NCBI GenBank assembly: GCA_017542345.1
Contig: JAFXXI010000028.1
Span: 1 to 64,000 of the forward strand
Origin: Bacteroidales bacterium
GTDB taxonomy: Bacteria; Bacteroidota; Bacteroidia; Bacteroidales; P3
Direction of reading: 5' to 3'
Length of the DNA stretch: 64,000 bases
A model generated the notes under the pieces. It made no database searches. It had not been told where the DNA came from and was given only the letters and a program-made list of their open reading frames with translations. Shown here piece by piece: positions 40,498 through 47,893 of this stretch (positions are counted from its first letter, which is position 1; every line of letters begins with the position of its first letter). The position numbers and the translations under genes were made by a program.

Positions 40498-42290
40498 TTC
40501 CGGAAGTGCCCGTAGACAACCTCGGCTTTGGCCGGCCCGATGGCGGCTGCCAGGTCGTCGAGGGTCTGTAACTGTATTTGCTTGACGCTGCCGAAGCGTA
40601 GCAGCAACTGCCGGGCTGTCTTCTCGCCGATGCCGGGAATGTCCGTCAGCGATGTGCGGAAGGTCCCTTTCGAGCGCTTCTCTTTGTGGAAGGTGATAGC
40701 AAAGCGGTGCACCTCGTTCTGTATCTGTTCCAGCAGGTGGAACACAGGGTCGGTGGGTTTCAGCCCCACCACGGCGATGTCGCCCCGCTCGTCATATCGC
40801 AGCAGCTCGTGTGTACGGTGCCGGTCGTCTTTGGCCAGTCCCGCTATCGGTGTATTGAGGCCGAGCCCGTGCAGCACGCGCCGCGCCACCTCCATCTGTC
40901 CCTCGCCGCCGTCGACCATCAGCAGGTCCGGCGCGGGATTCTTGCTGTACTGCCGCTCGATAATCTCCGCCATCGAGGCGTAGTCGTCGGGTCCCTCGAC
41001 CGTCTTGATATTGAATTTGCGGTAGGCGCTGCGGTTGGGCTTTCCGCCGCTGAAGCGCACCATACCCGCCACGGGGTAGGCCCCCTGTATGTTCGAGTTG
41101 TCGAAGCACTCTATCTCCATCGGCAGCGTGGGCAGGTCAAGGGCTTTCTGCAGCCGCTCCAGCACTTTCACCGCCTGCGGGGCCGCGTCGCCCTGCGTCA
41201 GCGCCCGCTGGTGCAGACACTGCTTGCGGTAGCTCTCCACGTTGCGCAGCGACAGCTCCAGCAGTTTCCGCCGGTCGCCCTTGGGTGTCGCCGTCTGTTT
41301 GAGGTAGGCCTCCGGCAGGTCAGGCACCGCCATCGGCAGCACTACCTCTTCCGCCGTGCTCTCCGTCTGCTCGTGCAGTGTCGCCACCGCCCGCGCCAGT
41401 ATCTCCTCGTCGCTCTCGTCCAGCTGTTTCTTTATCTCGCTGCTCAGGCTGTAGATGACTGCGCCGTGCTTGACGCGCATGAAGTTGACCCAGGCGTATT
41501 GCTCGTCGCTCATCAGACTTGCCACATCCACGTCCCTCACGTTGGTGTCCACCACCGTCGAGTGAGCCTGATACTCCTCCAGCAGCCTTATTTTGCGTTT
41601 CATCTCCTCGGCCTCCTCGAAGCGCAGCTCTTCCGCCAGCCGGTACATACGCCCCTCCATCTCGCGCTCAGTATCGCCGAAATCGCCCTTCAGCACCCTG
41701 CGGATGTTCTCTATCGTGGCCGCGTACTCTTCCTTGCTCTGTTTCCCCGCGCACGGCGCCCCGCACAGCCCTATCTGGTGCTTCATGCAGGGCCGTTTGC
41801 CCATGTGGTCACATGTGCGATATTGGAACAGCTGGCGTATGATGTCTTGCAGCTCCCGCAGGATGCGCCCGTTGGGGTAGGGACCGAAATACTGCCCTTT
41901 GATGTTGTGGCGGCGTGTGTAGAGTACCCGTGGGTACTCCTCGTCGGTGATACACAGGTAGGGGTAGCTCTTGTCGTCTTTGAGCATCGAGTTGTAGCGG
42001 GGCTGGTAGCGCTTGATGAGGCTGTTCTCCAGCAGCAGCGCGTCCACCTCGGTGGCCACCACCGTCACTCGGATGTCGCACACCGACCGCACCAGCATCT
42101 TTATCTTCGGGCTTTTGTCCTCGTAGTGGGTGAAATAGCTGCTCACCCGCCGTTGCAGGTTGCGCGCCTTCCCCACATAAATGACCTTTCCCGCCGCATC
42201 CAGGTGTTCATACACCCCCGGATTCTCGGGTATAGTTTTTAACCGCAGGGCTATCTGCTCAATGTTGGGATTGATGCGGGCGTCAATCAT
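40491..42290 (-). CDS. uvrC: Excinuclease ABC subunit C
   Basis: Dual-incision nuclease of nucleotide excision repair. It has 599 residues: GIY-YIG domain (NPGVYEHLDAAGKVIYVGKA), a Cys-rich middle (CDHMGKRPCMKHQIGLCGAPC), a UVR motif (about 200-235), and the RNase H-like C-terminal nuclease (ECFDNSNIQGAYPVAGMV, LLMVDGGEGQ). Tandem helix-hairpin-helix motifs close it (DIPGIGEKTARQLLLRFG). Last gene of the 46308-40491 unit. Confidence 0.95.
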   Translation of the reverse strand: MIDARINPNIEQIALRLKTIPENPGVYEHLDAAGKVIYVGKARNLQRRVSSYFTHYEDKSPKIKMLVRSVCDIRVTVVATEVDALLLENSLIKRYQPRYNSMLKDDKSYPYLCITDEEYPRVLYTRRHNIKGQYFGPYPNGRILRELQDIIRQLFQYRTCDHMGKRPCMKHQIGLCGAPCAGKQSKEEYAATIENIRRVLKGDFGDTEREMEGRMYRLAEELRFEEAEEMKRKIRLLEEYQAHSTVVDTNVRDVDVASLMSDEQYAWVNFMRVKHGAVIYSLSSEIKKQLDESDEEILARAVATLHEQTESTAEEVVLPMAVPDLPEAYLKQTATPKGDRRKLLELSLRNVESYRKQCLHQRALTQGDAAPQAVKVLERLQKALDLPTLPMEIECFDNSNIQGAYPVAGMVRFSGGKPNRSAYRKFNIKTVEGPDDYASMAEIIERQYSKNPAPDLLMVDGGEGQMEVARRVLHGLGLNTPIAGLAKDDRHRTHELLRYDERGDIAVVGLKPTDPVFHLLEQIQNEVHRFAITFHKEKRSKGTFRTSLTDIPGIGEKTARQLLLRFGSVKQIQLQTLDDLAAAIGPAKAEVVYGHFRNQ

Positions 42291-42302
42291 GTTCTGCCCT
42301 CG

Positions 42303-42797
42303 TTACAGGTCTCCGTAGTCCACCGTGGTGCGCTCCACAGTTACCGTCAGCGCATGGATGCCTTCCAGGTCGAACTGCGGCGTTGTGTGTTTCACTGACA
42401 TGCGGTGCTTCCCTTCATGATTAAAGCTGAAGTAGTTCCTGATGCGTCCTTTCACCTTGCGGTAGCCGTTCTCGTCGGTGCCGCGCCACACGCCGTGCTC
42501 CTTCAGCATCACCGCAGGGAAGAACTGCCGGTGTTCGCCGGCGGGGCTGTCCAGCTCCACCAGGAAGGGCACATTGTCGTAGCGGTAGATGGCGGTGTCT
42601 ACCTCCACGGTGAAGTCTATGTTGTAGTAGTCGCGGTTGTTCTTCACCCCGATGTCAAACACCTCGGGCGTGAAGCGGTTCCACACATCCTGACGGAACT
42701 CCCTCCGATCCTCCAGTATGGTCTTCTGCCCGCACGAGGTGAGCAGGAACAATGCCGCTGCAAAGATGAACGATGCGCGATGGTTGATGCGTTTCAT
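42303..42797 (-). CDS. gldH: GldH-like gliding/T9SS-associated lipoprotein
   Basis: 164 residues from the ATG at 42797. The lipoprotein signal is IFAAALFLLTSC (C22). The mature part has the pattern of GldH: a central NVPFLVELDSPAGEHRQF strand pair, GYRKVKGRIRNYFSF, and a C-terminal FDLEGIHALTVTVER. GldH is an outer-membrane or periplasmic lipoprotein needed for gliding in Flavobacterium and conserved in T9SS-bearing bacteria. T9SS cargo in this window fits. The assignment rests on pattern resemblance, so it is moderate. It overlaps asd by 4 bp. Confidence 0.68.
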   Translation of the reverse strand: MKRINHRASFIFAAALFLLTSCGQKTILEDRREFRQDVWNRFTPEVFDIGVKNNRDYYNIDFTVEVDTAIYRYDNVPFLVELDSPAGEHRQFFPAVMLKEHGVWRGTDENGYRKVKGRIRNYFSFNHEGKHRMSVKHTTPQFDLEGIHALTVTVERTTVDYGDL

Positions 42798-43792
42798 ATC
42801 AGTTTCTCCATAATCTGCACTGCGTTGGTGGCAGCGCCTTTGCGTATGTTGTCGGCTACCACCCACAGGTTCAGGCTCCGCGGCTGCGACAGGTCGCGCC
42901 GCAGGCGTCCCACCCACACCTCGTCGCGGTGGTGCGACAATATCGGCATGGGGTATTCCAGCCGTTCAGGGTTGTCGTAGAGTATCACGCCCGGCATCTC
43001 GCCGATTTTCTTCCGCACCTCCTCCATCTCGAAGTCGCGCCGCAGCTCGGCATTCACCGCCTCGCTGTGGCCGCCCACTACGGGCACGCGCACCACGGTA
43101 GCGGTAATCTGTATCTCGGGGTCGGAGTATATCTTGCGGGTCTCGTCCACCAGCTTCTGTTCCTCGGTAGTGTAGCCGTCGGCCTGGAAATCGCCCCCGT
43201 GGGGGAAGAGGTTACGGTGGATAGGGTAGGGGTAGGCCCGCTCGACTGCTGCCTGCTGGCCGCTGGCGGCTGCCTGCTCCTCCGCCTCCAGTTGACGCAC
43301 GGCTTTCATGCCGGTGCCCGTCACGCTCTGGTAGGTGGCAATCACCAGCCTTCGGATGCCGTAGTCGCGCTCCAGCGGCCACAGCGCCATTACCATCTGT
43401 ATCGTCGAACAGTTGGGGTTGGCAATAATCATGTGGTGCTCCTTGACGGCGTCGATGTTCACCTCCGGCACCACCAGCGGCACCTGCGGGTCTTTCCGCC
43501 AAGCCGAACTGTTGTCTATCACTCGGGTGCCCACAGCAGCAAACTGCGGTGCATATTCCCTTGAAGCCGATGCTCCGGCCGAGAAGATGGCGTAGTCGGG
43601 CCGCGCCGCTATCACATCTTCCACGCGCTGCACGCGCAGTTTGCGTCCGGCAAAGTCTATCTCGCGCCCTTCGCTCTTGGGGCTGGCGGCGGCCAGCACT
43701 TCCACCTCATCGCGGCCGAAACCGCGCTCGGCGAGGACGGTGAGCATCTCGCTCCCCACCAATCCGGTGGCGCCTACTACTGCTATCTTCAT
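42794..43792 (-). CDS. asd: Aspartate-semialdehyde dehydrogenase
   Basis: Converts aspartyl phosphate to aspartate semialdehyde for lysine/diaminopimelate, threonine and methionine synthesis. It has 332 residues. NADP-binding VGATGLVGSEML is at the N-terminus; the nucleophile is Cys128 in IANPNCSTIQM; TYQSVTGTGMKAV and RVPVVGGHSEAVN are further signatures. Between the TYQSVTGTG helix and YPYPIHRNLFPH there is an Ala/Gln-rich stretch encoded by a heptamer array (43245-43279). The ATG overlaps the upstream T9SS gene stop by 4 bp. Confidence 0.95.
   Translation of the reverse strand: MKIAVVGATGLVGSEMLTVLAERGFGRDEVEVLAAASPKSEGREIDFAGRKLRVQRVEDVIAARPDYAIFSAGASASREYAPQFAAVGTRVIDNSSAWRKDPQVPLVVPEVNIDAVKEHHMIIANPNCSTIQMVMALWPLERDYGIRRLVIATYQSVTGTGMKAVRQLEAEEQAAASGQQAAVERAYPYPIHRNLFPHGGDFQADGYTTEEQKLVDETRKIYSDPEIQITATVVRVPVVGGHSEAVNAELRRDFEMEEVRKKIGEMPGVILYDNPERLEYPMPILSHHRDEVWVGRLRRDLSQPRSLNLWVVADNIRKGAATNAVQIMEKLI
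43245..43279 (-). repeat. Five-unit heptamer array inside asd
   Basis: On the plus strand ACTGCTG, CCTGCTG, GCCGCTG, GCGGCTG, CCTGCTC. It encodes AAASGQQAAV in a loop after the LEAEEQ helix. Confidence 0.65.
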
Positions 43793-46308
43793 CTGATGAG
43801 TGTTACTGTTCCGCGGAGGGTCTGCGTGACTCCCGGGGTGAATACATTGGTGTAGCGTATGACGTATGTGTAGGCTCCCTGCGGACAGGGGTTGCCGTTC
43901 AGGTCGCGTCCGTCCCAGCGGCTGTCTATCCCGCTGCTGTGGTGCACCAGCTGTCCCAGCCTGTTGTAGATGAACATCTCCTCCAGCGTGGTCTGCGTGC
44001 TCACCGAGCCGAACTGGTTCAGGTTGTTGTCGTCCGATTCAGGCAGGAAGGCGTTGGGAATCCAGAAATGCTCCTTGTGCAGCGGCAGGTAGATGGAGGT
44101 CGAGTCCTCGCAGCCGTATTCGCTCGTGGCTATAATCCAGATGGTGGCGCCGTCCAACTGCGAAGGTATGGTGTAGTACACCAGCGCGTCGTGCTCTTCT
44201 CTCGAGATAGAGTCGCCGTTCTCGTCAAGCGACGGCAGGCGCCAGGTGCGCCCGTTGCTGCCCGTGCTGATGTCGGTCAACACAGCGTCCAGATTGTCCA
44301 GTGTGAACTCCTTGACGTCGCTCTGCAGACGTGCCGTGAGGGGGTGTATGGTGAAGTTGAGCTGTATGATGGAGTCGCAGCCAAAGCGGTTGTGCAGCAC
44401 CACCGTGTCGGTGGCCGCCGTGGCCGTGTTGTCCTCCTTGTAGATCTTTCCGTTGCGCCAGCGATAGGGTTTGCAGTCGCTGATGGCCTCCACCCACTGC
44501 TGCACGTCGTACACCGTCAGGTGCAGACGCACCACCGAGTCGCAGCCCGGAGCCGACTTCAGAATTGCATAGGGCGTCGTGGTGGCTTCGGTGTAGTCGT
44601 GGTTGTTGGCGGTCCAGTGGAACGTCTCGCCGCGGCAGATACCTTCCTCGATGATGGTGTCGAACCGCGGGAACACCCTTACCATGAAGGTGTCATAGTT
44701 CGTGCTGCCGTTGATGAAGTCCACCGACACCTGCACCCTGATTGAGTCGATGTGGTTGGCCGGCAGGGTGTCGTAGCGCGGGTCCGAGGTCACGGTGATG
44801 ACGTTATCGTTGATGCTGTACATGCTCTCCGGCAGCGTGATGCGCCGGCCGTACAGCATACGCTCCACCGTCCAGTTCACGCGCGCCGCCGTCTGCGTCG
44901 ACGGATAGCTCATCCGCATCTGCATCGACTGCCCGTTGCAGATGGCGCGGGTGCGGCTGTTCGCCGGTGTCGGGTTGGGGTCGGTGGGCGTGGGCACATA
45001 GGTCAGCGACAGGGTGTTCGTTGTGTCCACACCGATGGTGATGGTGTCATACAGGATGTAGGGCTGGCCCAGCGCATTCTTGAACATCAACTGCAGTACA
45101 TAGCGCGACACGCACTTCGGCCGCACGATGGCCTTGGTCAGCGTCGGGTGGCTCGTGTTGCTGCCCATCGGGATGATATAGCCGTTGGTGTCGCCCATGG
45201 CCTCGGTCAGCACCACCGAGTCGCGTCCGTCGTCGAAAATGCGATACCACGTCGCCGTCTTGAAGGTGCGCCCGTGGGGAGTGAAGCGGAACGCCAGATT
45301 GTCATACGAAGTCGTGGTGTTGGTATTCGTGTTCCATCCTGGCACCGCAAAGGCGGGACTCGTCGAGCCTGCGTCGCCGTCGGTGTTCTGGCCCACATAG
45401 TAGGTCGTTGTGCCGATTTCGCCTCTTACCTGTGCCGTGCCCGTGGCGTTCTGTATGCCGATGATGCCTTGGCGGCCTTCGTGGTGGCGTATGTGCACCT
45501 CGATGATGTTCGAACCTTCGTAGCACACCATCTGGAAGCTCTCGCGCTTCGCCTGGTTGTTGAATATCGGGATGCTGTCCCAGGTGCACAATATCTTGCG
45601 GCAGGGATACTCGTCGATGCAGCCGTAGTAGATGCCCTGCGGGTCCGTCATATAGGCTCCGTTGGCGCCGGTGTAGGTGTCTTCGAAGATGCCGTAGATG
45701 GCGTCATGCATGCGGTGGAAGCAGTCGCCGCTGTAGGTCGGCGTGTTGCCCGAGGTCCACGGGATGCCCGACGACCAGCTAAAGGGACACCCCAGCGAGA
45801 TGCTCGTGCCGTCCTGCGAAAACTGCGTGGTGAAGGTCACGATGCCGTTGTCGCCCAGACGGAAGTAGTTCTTCTGGATGCCGAAGAAGAAAAACGGGAA
45901 GTCAATATTAACCGCTGTCGGCGCAAAGCGGTCGTCCGAGTTGATGGCCTGCTTGTGGCGCCGGCTCGCCGGCACGCCCGATAGGAAGAACGACGGATCT
46001 GGCGGATTGTAGGGTATCTGCGTCACCGTGTATTTGCCGTTGAAATACTGCACCGGGATGTAGGGCTCCGATGTCAGCGTCAGCTCACGCGTGGTGTAGG
46101 TCACCGCGGTGTCCCAGCCGCGCGAGGAGTAGGCCGGCGAACCGATGTGGTCGTACTTCTCGTTGATTTTCACGTCGGGACAAGGCACCACGGGGAACGA
46201 GTCGTACACGACCGTCTGGGCCGTAGCTCCGCCGCCGCAGGCCGCCAGCAGCGCCAGCGCCACCCACGACTTCAACGGTTTCTGTCTGTTGCTCAAAAAT
46301 CTGCTCAT
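43789..46308 (-). CDS. T9SS cargo with type B (CHU_C) sorting domain
   Basis: About 839 residues. The N-terminal signal is around KSWVALALLAACGGGATAQ; the LAAC could be a lipobox, but cleavage at ATAQ is equally plausible. An in-frame ATG four codons upstream is also possible. The first ~330 residues contain a beta-rich domain (FFFFGIQKNYFRLGDNGIVTF) of unknown type. Ig-like segments with CDSVVRLHLTVYD and CDSIIQLNFTIHP (the FGCDS-type repeats frequent in CHU_C proteins) follow. It ends in FWIPNAFLPESDDNNLNQF, MFIYNRLGQLVHHSSG and WDGRDLNGNPCPQGAYTYVI, the type B signal. First gene of the asd/gldH/uvrC unit. Confidence 0.87.
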   Translation of the reverse strand: MSRFLSNRQKPLKSWVALALLAACGGGATAQTVVYDSFPVVPCPDVKINEKYDHIGSPAYSSRGWDTAVTYTTRELTLTSEPYIPVQYFNGKYTVTQIPYNPPDPSFFLSGVPASRRHKQAINSDDRFAPTAVNIDFPFFFFGIQKNYFRLGDNGIVTFTTQFSQDGTSISLGCPFSWSSGIPWTSGNTPTYSGDCFHRMHDAIYGIFEDTYTGANGAYMTDPQGIYYGCIDEYPCRKILCTWDSIPIFNNQAKRESFQMVCYEGSNIIEVHIRHHEGRQGIIGIQNATGTAQVRGEIGTTTYYVGQNTDGDAGSTSPAFAVPGWNTNTNTTTSYDNLAFRFTPHGRTFKTATWYRIFDDGRDSVVLTEAMGDTNGYIIPMGSNTSHPTLTKAIVRPKCVSRYVLQLMFKNALGQPYILYDTITIGVDTTNTLSLTYVPTPTDPNPTPANSRTRAICNGQSMQMRMSYPSTQTAARVNWTVERMLYGRRITLPESMYSINDNVITVTSDPRYDTLPANHIDSIRVQVSVDFINGSTNYDTFMVRVFPRFDTIIEEGICRGETFHWTANNHDYTEATTTPYAILKSAPGCDSVVRLHLTVYDVQQWVEAISDCKPYRWRNGKIYKEDNTATAATDTVVLHNRFGCDSIIQLNFTIHPLTARLQSDVKEFTLDNLDAVLTDISTGSNGRTWRLPSLDENGDSISREEHDALVYYTIPSQLDGATIWIIATSEYGCEDSTSIYLPLHKEHFWIPNAFLPESDDNNLNQFGSVSTQTTLEEMFIYNRLGQLVHHSSGIDSRWDGRDLNGNPCPQGAYTYVIRYTNVFTPGVTQTLRGTVTLIR

Positions 46309-46343
46309 ATGATAGGGCATTTTGTCTTATTACAATTAATTTG

Positions 46344-46351
46344 CAAAAATA
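46344..46351 (-). promoter_or_regulatory. -7 box of the T9SS/asd/gldH/uvrC unit
   Basis: The minus strand reads TATTTTTG followed by CA, 24-36 bp before the candidate ATGs; matches TAnnTTTG. No good -33 at the usual spacing. Confidence 0.5.
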
Positions 46352-46445
46352 CACTTTTTTCTCCACATAGACGCAACAAAATGCATACCGCTGTCATCCC
46401 CCTCTCGGATTTAACACTTTTTATGACTTTTTAACACGCCCCGTA

Positions 46446-46580
46446 CCCCTTTTTTCACCCCCTTCCGGTCCGGTTCCCCTCCGGTCCCGCTCCGGTCCCC
46501 CTCCGCTCCCGCTCCTATCAAATCCGAAAAAATGACGGAGGTGATCCCGAGGGGGTCCCGGGAGGGTGACGGGGGCACCC
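46446..46580 (+). repeat. G/C-rich structured repeat element, copy 3
   Basis: Lies in the 293-bp gap downstream of mltG and upstream of the T9SS cargo (both minus strand). The C-rich arm (46461-46514) has units CGGTTCCCCTC, CGGTCCCGCTC, CGGTCCCCCTC, CGCTCCCGCTC. A 20-bp AT-rich loop follows, then a G-rich arm with GAGGGGGTCCCGGGAGGGTGAC, close to the same part of copy 2. The head seen in copies 1 and 2 is absent. It could act as a 3' structure for mltG. Confidence 0.7.
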
Positions 46581-46613
46581 AGAGGGCACCCCGGAAGCAT
46601 TCCGAAAGAAAGG

Positions 46614-47519
46614 TTAGAAAATCCTCTGTGCGTTGAGCTTACGATGGAACGCCTCTGCGTTGCGGTTGTGCTCGCGCAGGGTGGCGGCAAAGCGGTGGGT
46701 GCCGTCCATCTGGTCGGAGGCGCAGAAATACAGATAGTTGGTCTCCGGCGCATGGCGCACGGCGTCGACCGAGGCCTTCGACGGCAGGCAGATGGGGGCC
46801 GGCGGAAGCCCTGTGTGAAGGTAGGTGTTGAAGGGGCTTTCCACGGCGAGGTGCTTGTTGAGGATGCGCCGCAGCGTGAAGTCGCCCACGGCATACTTCA
46901 CCGTCGGGTCGGCCTGCAAGGGCATGCCCTTTGCTAGCCGATTGAGGTAGACACTGGCAATCAGCGGCTTCTCGGCCTGGTTGTTGGTTTCTTCCTCCAC
47001 GATGGAAGCAAGGATGACGGTCTCTTTGTCAACGCCTGTTTTGTCGTATTCGCGCCTCATGCGCTGCATAAATGCGTCGGGGCTGACGGTCCAGTAGAAC
47101 TCGTAGGTGTCGGGTCGGATGATGTAGAAGCTGTCGAGGGTGACGTTGAAGTCGTCGTGCATCAGCTTCTGGTTGAGGTAGTCGTTGAGTTGTTGTGGGG
47201 TGCGGAACTTGCCTATGGTGAGCCGTATGGGGTCCTGCTGGCCGTTGCGCAGTTTGCGCACGAGGGCGAGGGTCTGCATGTGGGACTCGATGATGTAGCT
47301 GCCTGGCCGCACATGCTCGTCGAGCTTCAGCGCATGGGCCATTATACGAAATGTCGGCGATGCGCCGAGGGTGTCGCAGAGGGCGTCGAAGGTGGTGCCT
47401 TCGGGCAGGTAGATTCTTGTGGCCTCGCTGTTGGCGGTGCGCTGGTTGACGATATGGATTGCCGCTCCGCCGATGGCGGCGAGGAGGACGATGGCAGTGA
47501 TGATGATGGCTTTTCTCAT
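46614..47519 (-). CDS. mltG: Endolytic transglycosylase MltG (YceG family)
   Basis: Membrane-anchored enzyme that cuts nascent glycan strands and sets their length. The 301 residues are somewhat short. One N-terminal transmembrane helix (AIIITAIVLLAAIGGAAIHIV) precedes a LysM-like region (YLPEGTTFDALCDTL). The catalytic domain has the Glu in ILASIVEEETNNQAE, then IASVYLNRLAKGMPLQADPTVKYA and SPFNTYLHTGLPPAPICLPS. Last gene of the topA-to-mltG unit, overlapping the GNAT gene by 4 bp. Confidence 0.94.
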   Translation of the reverse strand: MRKAIIITAIVLLAAIGGAAIHIVNQRTANSEATRIYLPEGTTFDALCDTLGASPTFRIMAHALKLDEHVRPGSYIIESHMQTLALVRKLRNGQQDPIRLTIGKFRTPQQLNDYLNQKLMHDDFNVTLDSFYIIRPDTYEFYWTVSPDAFMQRMRREYDKTGVDKETVILASIVEEETNNQAEKPLIASVYLNRLAKGMPLQADPTVKYAVGDFTLRRILNKHLAVESPFNTYLHTGLPPAPICLPSKASVDAVRHAPETNYLYFCASDQMDGTHRFAATLREHNRNAEAFHRKLNAQRIF

Positions 47520-47893
47520 AGGATGAGTTGCATGCGTATGGTGTCGACAAAGTGGCTGTCATACTCGAGCCACTCTTTGAAGTGTCCGCACTGGGTGTAG
47601 CCCGCTTTGTGGAAGAGGGCGAGGGAGGCGGCGTTGGTGGCCGCGATGTCGGCGTAGAGGGTGTGCAGTTGGTAGTTGGTGGTGGATAGTTTTTCAAGCG
47701 CTTTCAGCATGGCGAGGGCGTAGCCTTGGCGGCGGTATTCGGTGGCCACCATGACGCCCACGGCGGCCCGTTTATTCAGCGGGTCGTAGGCGTAGAGATC
47801 CACACAGCCATACGGTGGCGCATACAGCCGCAGGCTGCCGCTCGAGAGCGAGGCGCCATCCTCGGCCGCAAGTGTCAGCTGATTTTGCTCCAT
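47516..47893 (-). CDS. GNAT acetyltransferase, N-terminally truncated
   Basis: 125 residues from the ATG at 47893, which lies inside the recG 3' end. It retains the back half of a GNAT fold: GCVDLYAYDPLNKRAAVGVMV, the acetyl-CoA loop EYRRQGYALAML, and NAASLALFHKAGYTQCGHFKEW. Related Bacteroidales proteins are about 170 residues and begin with a ~45-residue strand/helix (LRALEP-type) that is missing; recG coding sequence occupies that position. A heptamer array (47666-47693) encodes STTNYQL. It may be a decaying gene or a minimal folded remnant. Confidence 0.78.
   Translation of the reverse strand: MEQNQLTLAAEDGASLSSGSLRLYAPPYGCVDLYAYDPLNKRAAVGVMVATEYRRQGYALAMLKALEKLSTTNYQLHTLYADIAATNAASLALFHKAGYTQCGHFKEWLEYDSHFVDTIRMQLIL
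47666..47693 (-). repeat. Heptamer array inside the GNAT gene
   Basis: On the plus strand CAGTTGG, TAGTTGG, TGGTGGA, TAGTTTT, between the acetyl-CoA helix and the next strand. Confidence 0.5.

Noticed and set aside
40686..42242. Long open frame antisense to uvrC, and a similar one at 9838-11253 antisense to rnfC
   Set aside because: Both are compositional shadows of conserved genes; no recognisable domains or promoter boxes.
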